Source: Vitreoscilla filiformis (GTDB lineage: Bacteria > Pseudomonadota > Gammaproteobacteria > Burkholderiales > Burkholderiaceae_C). Taken from it: a stretch of DNA of 64,000 nt. Below are positions 15,632-25,514 of this stretch, piece after piece (positions within the stretch are counted from its first letter, which is position 1; every line of letters starts with the position of its first letter). The stretch is from the NCBI RefSeq assembly GCF_002222655.1, contig NZ_CP022423.1:248001-312000 (forward strand), written 5' to 3'. The notes beneath the pieces were generated by a model that saw only the letters and a list, made by a program, of their open reading frames with translations, did no database searches and was not told the DNA's origin. The position numbers were made by a program, and so were the translations under genes.

Positions 15632-16180
15632 ATCGCTACCTTTGCCGACCGTCGGATGCCCAATGTTGAGCGCAAGCACCGACTCAACCGCGAGATCAAT
15701 GTGCCCGTCGTGCGCCTGAATGGCGTGAACAACGAGCCGCTGGGCATCGTCAGCATCCAGGAAGCCTTGCGCCTGTCGGCCGAGGCCGATGTGGACTTGG
15801 TTGAAATTGCCGCCCAGGCCGATCCGCCGGTGTGCCGGCTGATGGACTACGGCAAGTTCAAATACCAAGAACAAAAGCGCGCTGCGGAAGCCAAGGCCAA
15901 GCAGAAGGTCATCGAAGTCAAGGAAGTCAAATTCCGTCCTGGCACCGATGACAACGACTACGACATCAAAATGCGCAACCTGCGCCGCTTCATCGCCGAA
16001 GACGGCGACAAGGGCAAGGTCACGCTGCGTTTCCGGGGCCGGGAAATCACCCACCAGGAAATCGGCATGCGCATGCTGGAGCGCATCCGCGACGAGCTGG
16101 CCGATGTGGCCATCGTCGAGCACATGCCCAAGCTGGAAGGTCGCCAGATGATCATGGTGCTGGCGCCCCGCAAGAAGTAA
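15632..16180 (+). CDS. infC: Translation initiation factor IF-3, probable ATC start
   Basis: IF-3 binds the 30S subunit and checks start codons. The protein contains the [24 protein letters not shown] and [12 protein letters not shown] signatures. The first ATG (15656) has no ribosome site, while the in-frame ATC at 15632 follows GAGGGG by eight bases and gives the usual extra N-terminus IATFADRR. infC is known in other bacteria to start at AUU, AUC or AUA so that IF-3 limits its own synthesis. A perfect 8-bp hairpin (CAGGCCCG/CGGGCCTG, 15591-15614) sits just before the ribosome site. From ATC the protein is 182 aa; from ATG it is 174. Confidence 0.93.
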   Translation: MATFADRRMPNVERKHRLNREINVPVVRLNGVNNEPLGIVSIQEALRLSAEADVDLVEIAAQADPPVCRLMDYGKFKYQEQKRAAEAKAKQKVIEVKEVKFRPGTDDNDYDIKMRNLRRFIAEDGDKGKVTLRFRGREITHQEIGMRMLERIRDELADVAIVEHMPKLEGRQMIMVLAPRKK

Positions 16181-16306
16181 CCGATTCAAGTCCCTTCGGG
16201 GCTTGCCGTCAGGGTGGGCAACCACCTTGGCCCACAAGCCGTTGCAGGCCAACAAGCGCGTTGAAGGTTCAGCGCCGCCTGCAAGGGTGCAATTCAGGAG
16301 CATTTC

Positions 16307-16510
16307 ATGCCCAAGATGAAGACCAAGAGCAGCGCCAAGAAGCGCTTCCGCGTGCGTCCGGGTGGTACCGTCAAGCGCGGCCAAGCCTTCAAGCGTCACA
16401 TCCTGACCAAGAAGAGCACCAAGACCAAGCGTCAGCTGCGCGGCGCCGCCAACGTCCACGAAACCAACATGGGCCACATGGCTCAAATGTTGCCGTTCGC
16501 TGGCCTGTAA
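16307..16510 (+). CDS. rpmI: 50S ribosomal protein L35
   Basis: 67 aa, very basic, starting [16 protein letters not shown], the standard L35 N-terminus, and containing the [17 protein letters not shown] block. AGGAG lies eight bases before the ATG. It sits between infC and rplT in the conserved order and is a late-assembled 50S protein. Confidence 0.97.
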   Translation: MPKMKTKSSAKKRFRVRPGGTVKRGQAFKRHILTKKSTKTKRQLRGAANVHETNMGHMAQMLPFAGL

Positions 16511-16537
16511 TCCACTCAAGACTCAAGGAGAAATCAC

Positions 16538-16894
16538 ATGCCTCGCGTCAAACGTGGTGTTACCGCTCGCGCTCGTCACAAGAAAATCTTGGCTCTGGCC
16601 AAGGGCTTCCGTGGTCGCCGTAAGAACGTCTTCCGCATCGCCAAACAGGCGGTGATGAAGGCTGGCCAATACGCCTACCGTGACCGCCGCGCCAAGAAGC
16701 GTGTCTTCCGTCAACTGTGGATCGCCCGTATCAACGCCGCTGCGCGTGGTCTGGGTCTGACCTACAGCAAGTTCATCGCCGGTCTGAAGAAGGCCCAGAT
16801 CGAACTCGACCGCAAGGTGCTGTCGGACATGGCCATCCACGATCCGGCCGCTTTTGCTGGCCTGGTCGACAAGGTGAAGGCCCAGCTGGCTTGA
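16538..16894 (+). CDS. rplT: 50S ribosomal protein L20
   Basis: 118 aa, basic, starting [18 protein letters not shown] and containing the [17 protein letters not shown] and [11 protein letters not shown] blocks typical of L20. It binds 23S rRNA and starts 50S assembly; in other bacteria it also represses its own operon. AAGGAG precedes the ATG. Two terminator-like hairpins follow before pheS. Confidence 0.97.
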   Translation: MPRVKRGVTARARHKKILALAKGFRGRRKNVFRIAKQAVMKAGQYAYRDRRAKKRVFRQLWIARINAAARGLGLTYSKFIAGLKKAQIELDRKVLSDMAIHDPAAFAGLVDKVKAQLA

Positions 16895-16924
16895 TGCCTG
16901 TCGCGGCGCTGGGTGCCGCGATGT

Positions 16925-16951
16925 GTGTGCCCGCTGCGGTGGGCACACTTT
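16925..16951 (+). terminator. Terminator-like hairpin after rplT
   Basis: GTGTGCCC (16925-16932) pairs perfectly with GGGCACAC (16941-16948) around an 8-base loop and is followed by only three T. It lies 30 bases after the rplT stop. It could weaken transcription into pheS or protect the upstream mRNA end. Confidence 0.5.
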
Positions 16952-16987
16952 GAAGCGGGCCGTCAGGCCCCGCCCAGCTCCAGACTC

Positions 16988-17019
16988 AAAGGCCGTCACC
17001 GTTTGGTGCGGCCTTTTTT
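16988..17019 (+). terminator. Strong intrinsic terminator or attenuator before pheS
   Basis: AAAGGCCG (16988-16995) pairs with CGGCCTTT (17009-17016), and CACC with GGTG closes a GTTT loop, followed by a run of T to 17019. It lies 23 bases upstream of the pheS ATG. I searched the 100 bases before it for a short Phe-rich frame and found none. It therefore acts either as a plain terminator separating pheST from rplT, or as an attenuator of an unseen kind. Confidence 0.65.
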
Positions 17020-17041
17020 CATTGTTTGCTCCTGCTGTCCC

Positions 17042-18097
17042 ATGAACGATCTCGAAGAACTGGTTGGCCGCGCCGAGGCCGACTTCGCCGCCGCCGTCAC
17101 CCCTGCTGATCTGGAAAACGCCAAGGCGCGTTTTCTGGGCAAGGCCGGCCAAGTCACCGAGCTGCTCAAAGGTCTGGCCAAGCTGACGCCCGAAGAAAAG
17201 AAAACCCGGGGCGCCGAGATCAACCAGACCAAGCAGAAGATCGAAGCCCTGCTGACGGCCCGCCGCCAAGCGCTGGCCGATGCCGAGCTGGAAGTGCAGC
17301 TCAAGGCCGAAGCGCTGGATGTGACCCTGCCCGGTCGCCAGCGTGGCACGGGTGGCCTGCACCCGGTTTCGCGCACGATGGAGCGCATCGAAGCCATTTT
17401 TGGCTCGATGGGCTTCGATGTGGCCGACGGCCCCGAGATCGAAGAAGACTGGTTCAACTTCACTGCACTGAACACGCCCGCCGATCACCCAGCGCGTTCG
17501 ATGCACGACACGTTTTACGTCGATACCAAGGCACCGGACGGCTCCGGCCACCTGCTGCGCACGCACACCAGCCCGATGCAGGTGCGCTACGCCGTGCAGC
17601 ATGTGAAAAAGCATGCCGCCAAGATCGCCGCCGGCGAGGCGATGCCCGAAATTCGCGTCATCGCGCCGGGCCGTACCTACCGCGTGGACTCGGACGCCAC
17701 CCATTCGCCCATGTTCCACCAGTGCGAAGGCCTGTGGATCGGCGAGAACGTGAGCTTCAAGGACTTGCGCGTGGTGTTCGCGGACTTTTTCCGCACCTTC
17801 TTTGAAACCGACGAGCTGGACATCCGCTTCCGCCCGTCCTTCTTCCCCTTCACCGAACCTTCGGCGGAGGTGGACATCGCCTTCGGTTCCGGCCCGCTCA
17901 AAGGGCGCTGGCTGGAAGTGGCCGGCTCCGGCCAAGTCCACCCGAACGTGGTGCGCAACTTTGGCCTCGACCCCGAGCGGTACATCGGCTTTGCCTTCGG
18001 CATGGGGCCGGATCGCCTGACCATGCTGCGCTACGGCGTGAATGACTTGCGCTTGTTCTTCGACGGTGACTTGCGTTTCCTGTCGCAATTCAAGTGA
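17042..18097 (+). CDS. pheS: Phenylalanyl-tRNA synthetase alpha subunit
   Basis: 351 aa. An N-terminal coiled-coil region (residues 1-90, which contacts the tRNA) precedes the class II catalytic core with [23 protein letters not shown]-like [18 protein letters not shown] and the C-terminal [16 protein letters not shown] motif 3. The ATG at 17042 gives the standard MNDLEELV start. It forms an alpha2-beta2 enzyme with PheT, encoded 23 bases downstream. Confidence 0.97.
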   Translation: MNDLEELVGRAEADFAAAVTPADLENAKARFLGKAGQVTELLKGLAKLTPEEKKTRGAEINQTKQKIEALLTARRQALADAELEVQLKAEALDVTLPGRQRGTGGLHPVSRTMERIEAIFGSMGFDVADGPEIEEDWFNFTALNTPADHPARSMHDTFYVDTKAPDGSGHLLRTHTSPMQVRYAVQHVKKHAAKIAAGEAMPEIRVIAPGRTYRVDSDATHSPMFHQCEGLWIGENVSFKDLRVVFADFFRTFFETDELDIRFRPSFFPFTEPSAEVDIAFGSGPLKGRWLEVAGSGQVHPNVVRNFGLDPERYIGFAFGMGPDRLTMLRYGVNDLRLFFDGDLRFLSQFK

Positions 18098-18120
18098 ACC
18101 TCAGCGCGGAGTAACCCAAC

Positions 18121-20544
18121 ATGCAATTCCCTGAATCCTGGTTGCGCGAGTTCTGCAACCCGCCGATCTCCACCCAAGAACTGGCCGATTTGCTGACGAT
18201 GGCCGGCTTGGAAGTCGAAGAACAACATCCGGCTGCGCCGCCGTTCACCGGCATCGTGGTGGCGGAAATTCTCGAAGCCGAACAGCACCCGAACGCGGAC
18301 AAACTGCGCGTCTGCAAGGTGAACGCCGGCACCTTCAGCCCGGAGGGCCCGCTACAAATCGTCTGCGGCGCCCCGAATGCGCGTGCCGGCATCAAGATTC
18401 CGCTGGCCACGATTGGCGCTGAACTGCCGCCCGGTGAGGATGGCAAACCCTTCAAGATCGGCAAGGGCAAGCTGCGCGGGGTGGAAAGCTTCGGCATGCT
18501 GTGCTCGGCGCGTGAGCTGAAGCTCTCGGAAGACCACGGCGGCCTGCTGGAGCTGCCCGCCGACGCCCCGGTGGGCACGGACATCCGCACCTACCTGAAC
18601 CTCGACGACACGCTGTTCACCCTCAAACTCACGCCCAACCTGGCGCACTGCCTGAGCGTGTACGGCATTGCACGCGAAGTTTCGGCGCTGACGGGTTCGC
18701 CGTTGTTGACGCCCGCCTTCCCCGCCGTCACGCCCACGGTGGCCGATGTGCTGCCGGTGAAGGTGGAGGCCACCGACTTGTGCGGGCGCTTCTCGGGCCG
18801 CGTGGTGAAGGGCGTGAACACGAAAGCCGCGACACCAGCCTGGATGGTGGAGCGCCTGGCGCGCTGCGGGCAGCGTTCGGTGTCGCCGCTGGTGGACATC
18901 TCGAACTACGTGATGTTCGAGTACGGCCGCCCCAGCCACATTTTTGACCTCGACAAAATCCACGACGGCCTGACGGTGCGCTGGGCCCAGCCGGGCGAAA
19001 CCCTCAAGCTGCTGAACGGCAACACCATCGAGCTGGATGGCGAAGTGGGCGTGATTGCCGATGCGCAAGCGGTGGAATCGCTGGCCGGCATCATGGGTGG
19101 GGATGCCACCGCCGTGTCGGACGACACGCGCAACATCTACATCGAAGCGGCGTTCTGGTGGCCCAAGGCCGTGGCCGGGCGTTCGCGCCGGTTCAACTTC
19201 TCGACCGATGCCGGGCACCGTTTCGAGCGGGGTGTGGATGCCGAACAAACCGTGGAGCACATCGAGCGCATCACCGCGCTGGTGCAGAGCATCTGCGGCG
19301 GTGAAGCCGGCCCGATGGACGACCAGCGCCCTGCTATGCCGGAGCGTCCGCCGGTGAGCCTGCGCGTAGCGCGTGCCGCCAAGGTGATCGGCATGCCGGT
19401 GACGCAGGCCGAGTGCGCCGGGGTTTTCACCCGCCTGGGCTTGCCTTTCACCGAGTCTGAGGGTGTGCTGACGGTGACACCGCCGAGCTGGCGCTTCGAC
19501 ATCACCATCGAAGAAGACCTGATCGAAGAAGTGGCGCGGGTGCTGGGTTTTGCCCGCCTGCCCAACACCCCGCCGCTGGCGCCGGTGACGGCCCGTGTGC
19601 GTGTGGAAGCGCAGCGCAGCCGCCACACCGTGCGCCACGCCCTGGCGGCGCTGGATTACCAAGAAACCATCAACTTCAGCTTCGTGGAAGCGCGCTGGGA
19701 GACCGAGCTGGCCGGCAACGCCGACCCGATTCGTGTGCTGAACCCGATTGCCGCGCCGCTGGCGGTGATGCGCTCCAGCTTGCTGGGCAGCCTGGTGAAC
19801 GTGCTGAAGTACAACCTGGCGCGCAAGGCGCCGCGTGTGCGCGTGTTTGAGCTGGGCCGCGTCTTCAAGCGCGATGCCTCGGTGCAGTCCACCGACCGCA
19901 GCGTGGCCGGTGTGTACCAACCGATGAAGGTGGCCGGGCTGGCTTGGGGGCCGTCGGCGCAGCAACAATGGGGCGTGGCCGAGCGAGCCACCGATTTCTT
20001 CGACGTGAAGGGCGACGTGGAAGCGCTGCTGGCGCCGCGCAAGGCGCAGTTTGTGCCGGCTGAGCACCCGGCGCTGCATCCGGGCCGCTGCGCGGCGGTG
20101 GTGCTGGACGGTGTGACCATCGGCCACATCGGCGAGCTGCACCCCAAGTGGCGCCAAGGCTACGACCTGCCCAGCGCCCCGGTGCTGTTCGAGCTGGATC
20201 TGGACGCGGTGCAAACCCGCGTTGTGCCCGAAGCGCAAGCTGTGCCGCGCCAACAAGCCGTGCTGCGCGATTTGGCGCTGGTGGTGGCCGACAGCGTCAG
20301 CCACGACGCCCTGGTGGCCAGCCTGAAGGCGGACGACAGCGGCTTGGTGCGCAATGCCACGCTGTTTGACATCTACCGCCCGAAAGCGCCCACCGCCGAC
20401 ATCCAAGCCGGCGAGCGCAGCTTGGCCGTGCGCCTGGAGCTGCTGGACGATGCTGCGCCGCTCACGGAAGAGCGCATCGAAGCGGCGGTGGCGGCGGCGG
20501 TGCAGCGAGTGGGTGCGGGTTTGAACGCCCGTTTGCGCGCTTAA
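18121..20544 (+). CDS. pheT: Phenylalanyl-tRNA synthetase beta subunit
   Basis: 807 aa. It starts [14 protein letters not shown]. The order of parts is a tRNA-binding (EMAP-like) domain at residues 40-150 (IVVAEI...[10 protein letters not shown]), the B3/B4 editing domain with [16 protein letters not shown]5 with PPSWRFDI, the core, and a C-terminal ferredoxin-fold anticodon-binding domain (about residues 700-807). Length is normal for the family. GGAG about 11 bases upstream supports the start. ihfA follows after 13 bases. Confidence 0.97.
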   Translation: MQFPESWLREFCNPPISTQELADLLTMAGLEVEEQHPAAPPFTGIVVAEILEAEQHPNADKLRVCKVNAGTFSPEGPLQIVCGAPNARAGIKIPLATIGAELPPGEDGKPFKIGKGKLRGVESFGMLCSARELKLSEDHGGLLELPADAPVGTDIRTYLNLDDTLFTLKLTPNLAHCLSVYGIAREVSALTGSPLLTPAFPAVTPTVADVLPVKVEATDLCGRFSGRVVKGVNTKAATPAWMVERLARCGQRSVSPLVDISNYVMFEYGRPSHIFDLDKIHDGLTVRWAQPGETLKLLNGNTIELDGEVGVIADAQAVESLAGIMGGDATAVSDDTRNIYIEAAFWWPKAVAGRSRRFNFSTDAGHRFERGVDAEQTVEHIERITALVQSICGGEAGPMDDQRPAMPERPPVSLRVARAAKVIGMPVTQAECAGVFTRLGLPFTESEGVLTVTPPSWRFDITIEEDLIEEVARVLGFARLPNTPPLAPVTARVRVEAQRSRHTVRHALAALDYQETINFSFVEARWETELAGNADPIRVLNPIAAPLAVMRSSLLGSLVNVLKYNLARKAPRVRVFELGRVFKRDASVQSTDRSVAGVYQPMKVAGLAWGPSAQQQWGVAERATDFFDVKGDVEALLAPRKAQFVPAEHPALHPGRCAAVVLDGVTIGHIGELHPKWRQGYDLPSAPVLFELDLDAVQTRVVPEAQAVPRQQAVLRDLALVVADSVSHDALVASLKADDSGLVRNATLFDIYRPKAPTADIQAGERSLAVRLELLDDAAPLTEERIEAAVAAAVQRVGAGLNARLRA

Positions 20545-20557
20545 GGAGAGAGCGGCC

Positions 20558-20923
20558 ATGCACGACGCTGATGATCCCATCCGCCCCGCTGGCCGCCAGC
20601 GCGCCTCGGAAACGCCCACGTTGACCAAGGCGGAGCTGTCCGAACTGCTGTTCGAGCGGTTGGGCCTGAGCAAACGCGAGTCCAAGGACGTGACCGATGC
20701 GTTTTTCGACGTGCTCAGCCAAACCTTGATCAGCGGGTGTGATGTGAAGTTGTCGGGGTTCGGCAACTTCACCATCCGCCGCAAAGCGCCTCGCCCGGGA
20801 CGCAACCCGCGCACTGGGGAATCGATCCCGATCGAGGCCCGCAACGTCGTGACGTTTCATGCGAGCCACAAGCTCAAGGCAATTGTGCAGGGGGATGAGG
20901 GGCTGGATTTCTTAACCGATTGA
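20558..20923 (+). CDS. ihfA: Integration host factor alpha subunit
   Basis: 121 aa DNA-bending protein. The HU/IHF fold is clear: [29 protein letters not shown] and [14 protein letters not shown], with the proline of the arm that inserts into the minor groove. It has an N-terminal extension of about 20 residues and a short acidic tail compared with E. coli IHF-alpha (99 aa). AAGGAG precedes the ATG. Its place after pheT is conserved in proteobacteria. Confidence 0.95.
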   Translation: MHDADDPIRPAGRQRASETPTLTKAELSELLFERLGLSKRESKDVTDAFFDVLSQTLISGCDVKLSGFGNFTIRRKAPRPGRNPRTGESIPIEARNVVTFHASHKLKAIVQGDEGLDFLTD

Positions 20924-21433
20924 GCAACTCACCCCACGACCTTGACGTTTAAGGCCGTTCACTGGCACAGCGTATTTCAGCTACCGCTGCACCATGCCAA
21001 TGCGCCATGAGGCGCCCCACAACGCAAGCTATTGCACGCGCGTAGATGGTGCACACGTCTGCGCGTCGGGTTCGGGAAACGTGCGACGTGTACGGTGCCC
21101 AACCGCTTCAGACACCCAGGCATACCCAAGACCGTGCGCGTCGCGCATATCTCCGTCTACGGGGCGGATGGATTTTTCTTGCGATATTTACGCAGCGATG
21201 CGTACTTAAACCTAAAACCGCATCGGGTGCTATCGAATTTTTTTAATTCTTTGTTGAAATGTGGTCAAACCTGCTGTGCTTTGACTGCCAACAATCTTTC
21301 TAAAAAACCATCGTTTCCCTCACCCTCTCATGAGTTAGGCTAATACGGCCAGTTTCGTGGGTTGTGCAAAAGCGTGCCATCAACGCTGAACCACCGTAAC
21401 AGCAACAATCCAGCAACAATCAAGGAGGTTGAT
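20924..21433. other. Gene-poor spacer after ihfA
   Basis: About 510 bases with no gene I can support. Composition shifts from GC-rich (20924-21160) to AT-rich (21180-21330, with TTTTTTTAATTC around 21240). Short frames here lack ribosome sites and family features. No tRNA fold is visible. The AT-rich part may hold the promoter of the CZB gene at 21434. Confidence 0.4.
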
Positions 21434-21952
21434 ATGGGATTCTTCAGCAGACTGTTCGGACAAGATCCCGAAAGGTCGGGGGAAAACCGTTCTTTGGTGG
21501 ATCATCGAGACGCATCAGAAAGCGAGTCTGGCATTGACTCCCGGACAGCCGCTGCGGTTCTTGACGAAATTGACATCGACACAGCCCTGGCTGCCCACGA
21601 GAACTGGAAAATCCGACTGGAAAGCGTCATTCAAGGATCATCAACGGAAATTTTCCGCCCTGAGCACGTTTGTCGTGATGATTTATGTGACTTGGGAAAA
21701 TGGCTTCATGGTTCAGGTCAAAATCGATTAGGCAAATTTCCTGCTTTCAGCTTGGTGGTTGCGCGGCACAAGCACTTCCATTTGCAAGCATCCACCGTTG
21801 CATCGCTGGCACAGGCTGGAGAGCCTGTTAAGGCCATTCAGTTGCTGAATGGTGGCTATCAACATGCTTCGACGCAGTTGGCTTTTTTACTCAAAGAGCT
21901 CAAGAATGAACTCGTTCATCGCCAAACAAGGCGAGAAACCAGGAAATACTGA
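21434..21952 (+). CDS. CZB (chemoreceptor zinc-binding) domain protein
   Basis: 172 aa soluble protein. Residues 50-150 form a CZB domain with its zinc ligands: His in LAAHENWKIRLE, Cys in DLCDLGKWLHGSG, and the two His in ARHKHFH. CZB domains sense zinc or hypochlorite, usually at the end of chemoreceptors or diguanylate cyclases. Here the domain stands alone behind a 45-residue head starting MGFFSRLFGQ, so it may be a partner of a separate receptor. AAGGAGG seven bases before ATG 21434 fixes the start. Confidence 0.75.
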   Translation: MGFFSRLFGQDPERSGENRSLVDHRDASESESGIDSRTAAAVLDEIDIDTALAAHENWKIRLESVIQGSSTEIFRPEHVCRDDLCDLGKWLHGSGQNRLGKFPAFSLVVARHKHFHLQASTVASLAQAGEPVKAIQLLNGGYQHASTQLAFLLKELKNELVHRQTRRETRKY

Positions 21953-22049
21953 CCTCTTCAGTTCATGGTAGATTATCACCTGGCTTTTTATTAACACAAT
22001 AAAAGCTCGGTGGAATCGGCGTTCGGAACCATGTCAAGACCGCATTCAT

Positions 22050-22790
22050 ATGAGTCCCGCAACCGATGTCTTCAATCTGCACGTCGTGGGTTTACGTAAC
22101 CTGGACAGTGCAGTCATCCGGGTTTTTCTTCATCTGCTTGAAAAAAACCCATCTACTTTGCATCGATGGGTGATGCACCCCCAAGAGCCCGCCCACTTGG
22201 TGCTCACTCATCCTCACGAATGTCAAGCAGGCGCAATCACACGCAAAGGGCTGCCGCTGGCGTGGGTGTTGGCCCGCCACGAACCCGCCCCCCAAGATGG
22301 CCGCCCAGTGCTACGGCGACCGCTCCAACTCGAAGACTTCATCACACTGCTTAAGCACAGCACGGCTGAAGCTGTCATTGACAATCCGTCGCCCAACCAT
22401 CCAACGGCCACTCGCTCCACCACAGGAACCTTCGTTCCAGCTGAGGATCACACCTCTCGTCATCCACCGGAGGATCTGTCGACGTGGGCCGTCGTCCTCA
22501 AACTGCATCGCTGGCCACCAGAGTTGGTGCTGAATGCCAACCCCACCTTCAGGCGACTCGCCGTTTTTCTACTGAATCAGCCCATCACGCCGCGTGAACT
22601 GGCCCAGCGCAGCGGTGTACCGTGGAACGCCTGCGCCGCTTTTTTGGGAGCAATGCATCACCTCAATGCGCTAGAAATCCGGCCCGTCCCAAGACAAGCA
22701 GCGCTGCTGGCTCCAGCCACTCAACCCGGGACACCAGGCAACGCACTGCTGAACATCCTTGGACGAATGCGCCAACGCCTAGGCTTGTGA
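22050..22790 (+). CDS. Uncharacterised protein, possible receiver-like fold plus helix-turn-helix
   Basis: 246 aa, not recognised. The first 110 residues alternate hydrophobic strands and helices (FNLHVVGL, VIRVFLHLLEK, HLVLTHP, LPLAWVLARH) and end in RPLQLEDFITLL, which resembles a degenerate receiver-type domain without the phospho-acceptor Asp. A Pro/Thr-rich linker (about residues 115-145) follows. The C-terminal part contains ITPRELAQRSGVPWNACAAF, which looks like a winged-helix segment. No ribosome site is obvious before ATG 22050, so the start is uncertain. It is convergent with the histidine kinase gene, 11 bases away. Confidence 0.5.
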   Translation: MSPATDVFNLHVVGLRNLDSAVIRVFLHLLEKNPSTLHRWVMHPQEPAHLVLTHPHECQAGAITRKGLPLAWVLARHEPAPQDGRPVLRRPLQLEDFITLLKHSTAEAVIDNPSPNHPTATRSTTGTFVPAEDHTSRHPPEDLSTWAVVLKLHRWPPELVLNANPTFRRLAVFLLNQPITPRELAQRSGVPWNACAAFLGAMHHLNALEIRPVPRQAALLAPATQPGTPGNALLNILGRMRQRLGL

Positions 22791-22801
22791 CTCGCTGACG
22801 C

Positions 22802-24685
22802 TCACCGCATTTTCAGGGGACGCCCTTGGCGGAGAGCGTAGTCTGCGAGCGCATCGAACGCCAACGCATCCGTCAAACTTCGCAGTTCCAAGTCGTACGC
22901 CACCCAATAGGGGTGCGTTTCTAACCAATCCTCTAGCCCACTCAAGTCGGCACAGCGTGCGATTGTTGCCAGCTTGTGCCACTCATCAACGCCCGGCCTC
23001 TCAGGGCGCGAGGGTGGAACCACAACAACAGCATCTTGCGATTTCAGATGCTGTCCATGTGCTGTGGGCAGGCTCGGCAACTCAGGCAGCCAAACGGTGC
23101 ATGCAACACAACTGCCTTGCCACTCACTCGTTTCAATTTCCAATCGACTGCGCATGAGTGCCAGCAGTTGGTGGGCAATGTTCAGTCCCAACCCCAACCC
23201 CTCGCAGCCATCCCAAAGGGTGCCATGTTCGAGCGCCTCACGCAAGGCCATCAAGTTGTACGCAGAGAACCCCCTTCCCGTATCACGCACCTCGAACCGC
23301 AGACCCACTTCCTGCTGGACAGAACTTTTCATCGCCCCAACCTCATCTCGTCCTTCAGCAACATGGCGGGGCCGGCGTCCAACCAAGTTCAAACTCAGCC
23401 CAATGCGTCCCCCCCTTGGGGTGTAGCGTGCTGCATTGTTCAGGAACACCATCACCACTTGCTCTAATCGAGACAGATCACCCAAGACCCGTTGTGGCAG
23501 CAAGGGGTCCAGCTGAGCATCCAAGGTGTGCCCGTTTTGCTGAACCAACAGTCGGGCAGCCCCGCACAATCGACGGTACAAATCATCCACCATCAGTGGA
23601 TGAGATTCGATCCTCAGCAGCTCGCGCCCAAGTTGCGTGAAATCCAATAGCTCACCCACGCGAGTCGCCAGTTGCAGCCCGGCATCGTGTGCAGTTTTTG
23701 CCATTTCGCGGGCGGAATCGGGCAGATCCGACCGATTGAGCAATAGCCCGAGATAGCCCAAGATGAGATGCAGAGGCGTCCTTGTCTCGTGAGCCAGCTT
23801 GGCCAAAAAGCTGGATTTGACTTGGCTTTCTCGCTCCGCCAAATAGGCGGATCTCGCCAACTGGGCCGTGCGTTCAGCAACTTGAACTTCCAGTCGATGC
23901 GCCAGCTGCCGCTCGACGTTCAAAGCGTGTGCGTGAGCCTGCCGATGTCGCCAATGCATGTGGATCACCACCACCATGAACAGCAGCATCACTTCAACCA
24001 TGGCGTGCAACGAACAGTGCAGTGCATCATGCATTCGCGATGGGGGCAATTTTTCTGGCATGAGCCACTCCAGCCCCCACCGCCACCCCTCACATAGCGC
24101 CACGAACAACCACACCACGGCCCACGTCCAACCCCGCCACAAAGCTTTACCCGAGAGATAGCCAAGCCATGTCGGTGTCACCCACAAAACACTGAACACC
24201 AGATGTGCGGAAGGCTCTCGTTGAGGGTCAGATAACAAGAGCAACAACATCATCGCAACAAGGGTCAGCAAAACGATGATGCCCTGTAGGTGCTCTTTTT
24301 GTGACCACACTTCTCGCTGAAAAAACACCCACGCCGCCGCCACCAACAGTGCTTGATGAATCAACAGCATCAGCGTTTGCTCCCAGTAGGACGGGGCGAT
24401 CAGCGACCCACCTCCTAGCTCCGCCTGCCACAACCATCCTGACCTCAGCAGCATCAACACTCCGAGCGGGACGCAGGGCCACTGTCGACTCAACACCCCG
24501 ATCCCCAAGCTGATGACCCCCAACATCCCGCCGCAGCCGAGTGTCAGCAAGCTCAGTACCCTCAGGAACTCACTCTTAGAGAACAGCTGAACCTGCGCCC
24601 GCAGAACCCAATCTAACCCTGCACACAGCAAACCACAGCACAGTGTTGCCAAGGCCAGTAATATTCCCCTCGAATTAATCGGCAT
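22802..24685 (-). CDS. Membrane sensor histidine kinase
   Basis: 627 aa. Seven or so hydrophobic segments (residues 7-245) form a membrane sensor region of unrecognised type. A coiled stretch with VERQLAHRLEVQVAERTAQL leads to the dimerisation domain with the phospho-acceptor His in KLAHETRTPLHLILGYLG (near residue 300). The ATPase domain has the N box FLNNAARYTPRGG, G1 DTGRGFS and G2 EGLGLGLNI. A C-terminal extension of about 90 residues follows. The gene overlaps the upstream response regulator gene by 11 bases, so the two act as a pair. Confidence 0.85.
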   Translation of the reverse strand: MPINSRGILLALATLCCGLLCAGLDWVLRAQVQLFSKSEFLRVLSLLTLGCGGMLGVISLGIGVLSRQWPCVPLGVLMLLRSGWLWQAELGGGSLIAPSYWEQTLMLLIHQALLVAAAWVFFQREVWSQKEHLQGIIVLLTLVAMMLLLLLSDPQREPSAHLVFSVLWVTPTWLGYLSGKALWRGWTWAVVWLFVALCEGWRWGLEWLMPEKLPPSRMHDALHCSLHAMVEVMLLFMVVVIHMHWRHRQAHAHALNVERQLAHRLEVQVAERTAQLARSAYLAERESQVKSSFLAKLAHETRTPLHLILGYLGLLLNRSDLPDSAREMAKTAHDAGLQLATRVGELLDFTQLGRELLRIESHPLMVDDLYRRLCGAARLLVQQNGHTLDAQLDPLLPQRVLGDLSRLEQVVMVFLNNAARYTPRGGRIGLSLNLVGRRPRHVAEGRDEVGAMKSSVQQEVGLRFEVRDTGRGFSAYNLMALREALEHGTLWDGCEGLGLGLNIAHQLLALMRSRLEIETSEWQGSCVACTVWLPELPSLPTAHGQHLKSQDAVVVVPPSRPERPGVDEWHKLATIARCADLSGLEDWLETHPYWVAYDLELRSLTDALAFDALADYALRQGRPLKMR

Positions 24686-25487
24686 GGATTTGAGAATCTA
24701 GCTCAACCCCGCCCATAAGACGGTATTCACTGGGCGTGATTCCATGCCTTTGACGAAAAGCATAGGTGAAAGCAGCTTGGCTCGCGAACCCAGCTTGGTC
24801 GGCCACCGATCCAATTGACAAGTCTGATTGCAACAACAATTCACAAGCTCGCCGAAAACGCTCTGCACGCACATACTCAAATGTTGTCATGCTTTGGCTG
24901 ATTTGGAAAATTTCATTCAATCGACGAACAGATACACCCGCCGACCGCGCCAGATTGACCACGGTCAGTGGTTCAGCCAACCGTGCATGAATCTCGTTTT
25001 GAACTCTCTCGAGTATTCTTTTTTCAAATGTGTCTCGACGAATTTCGTCATTTAATTCTGCACACGGCGGCGTCTGGTGCGATGGATCTGGAAGATGCAC
25101 TCGCTTTCGCATGTGTACATGCAAGCGAGCTGTCAACTCATCAATGCTAAAAGGCTTGGTAATATAATCGACAGCCCCACTGCTGAATGCACCCAGTTTG
25201 CTTTTCAAATCATCAGCGGCGCTCAAAAATAAAATAGGAATTTCACATAACCGAGGATCGGCTGACATCAACCGCGCCACATCCAGCCCACTTTGGCCGG
25301 GCATCCGCAAATCCATCAGCACTGCACCAGGCTGGTGCTCTAGGGCACGCTTCAAACCATCTCGTCCATTGAGCGCAGCCACCACACGGTGGCCGCCCTG
25401 GCGCAGCATGCGCGAAATCAGTCGAACGTCACTCGCATCGTCATCGACGATCAAAACAGGAGGGGTAAGCATTGGGCATTCACGCAC
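24675..25487 (-). CDS. Response regulator with AraC-type DNA-binding output
   Basis: 270 aa. The receiver domain (residues 6-125) has the acidic pocket VLIVDDDASDV, phospho-acceptor Asp in AVLMDLRMPG, Ser in LFLSAADD and Lys in DYITKPFS. The C-terminal AraC/XylS domain (about residues 160-260) has two helix-turn-helix units (VNLARSAGVSVRRLNEIF and VADQAGFASQAAFTYAFRQR) and the ITPSEYR ending. The frame can start at GTG 25487 with AGAAG upstream or at ATG 25472. A 9-bp inverted repeat spans the start codon and may be an operator for the regulator itself. AraC-output regulators are less common than OmpR or NarL types in this group. Confidence 0.85.
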   Translation of the reverse strand: MRECPMLTPPVLIVDDDASDVRLISRMLRQGGHRVVAALNGRDGLKRALEHQPGAVLMDLRMPGQSGLDVARLMSADPRLCEIPILFLSAADDLKSKLGAFSSGAVDYITKPFSIDELTARLHVHMRKRVHLPDPSHQTPPCAELNDEIRRDTFEKRILERVQNEIHARLAEPLTVVNLARSAGVSVRRLNEIFQISQSMTTFEYVRAERFRRACELLLQSDLSIGSVADQAGFASQAAFTYAFRQRHGITPSEYRLMGGVELDSQIHAD

Positions 25488-25509
25488 TTGTACTTCTGCA
25501 TGCGTGAAT
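25478..25509. promoter_or_regulatory. Inverted repeat at the start of the response regulator gene
   Basis: ATTCACGCA (25478-25486) and TGCGTGAAT (25501-25509) are perfect 9-bp arms separated by 14 bases. On the minus strand a -10-like TATACA (25509-25514) adjoins the right arm, so the repeat covers the likely transcription start and the GTG codon. It is a candidate autoregulatory operator; its partner is unknown. Confidence 0.4.
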
Positions 25510-25514
25510 GTATA

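Noticed and set aside
18352..20844. 830-codon minus-strand frame opposite pheT and ihfA
   Set aside because: Antisense shadow of pheT with His/Arg/Gln-rich low-complexity translation.
20990..21130. Possible tRNA after ihfA
   Set aside because: A GGTTCG-like stretch at about 21070 does not lie in a cloverleaf; acceptor and anticodon stems cannot be drawn.
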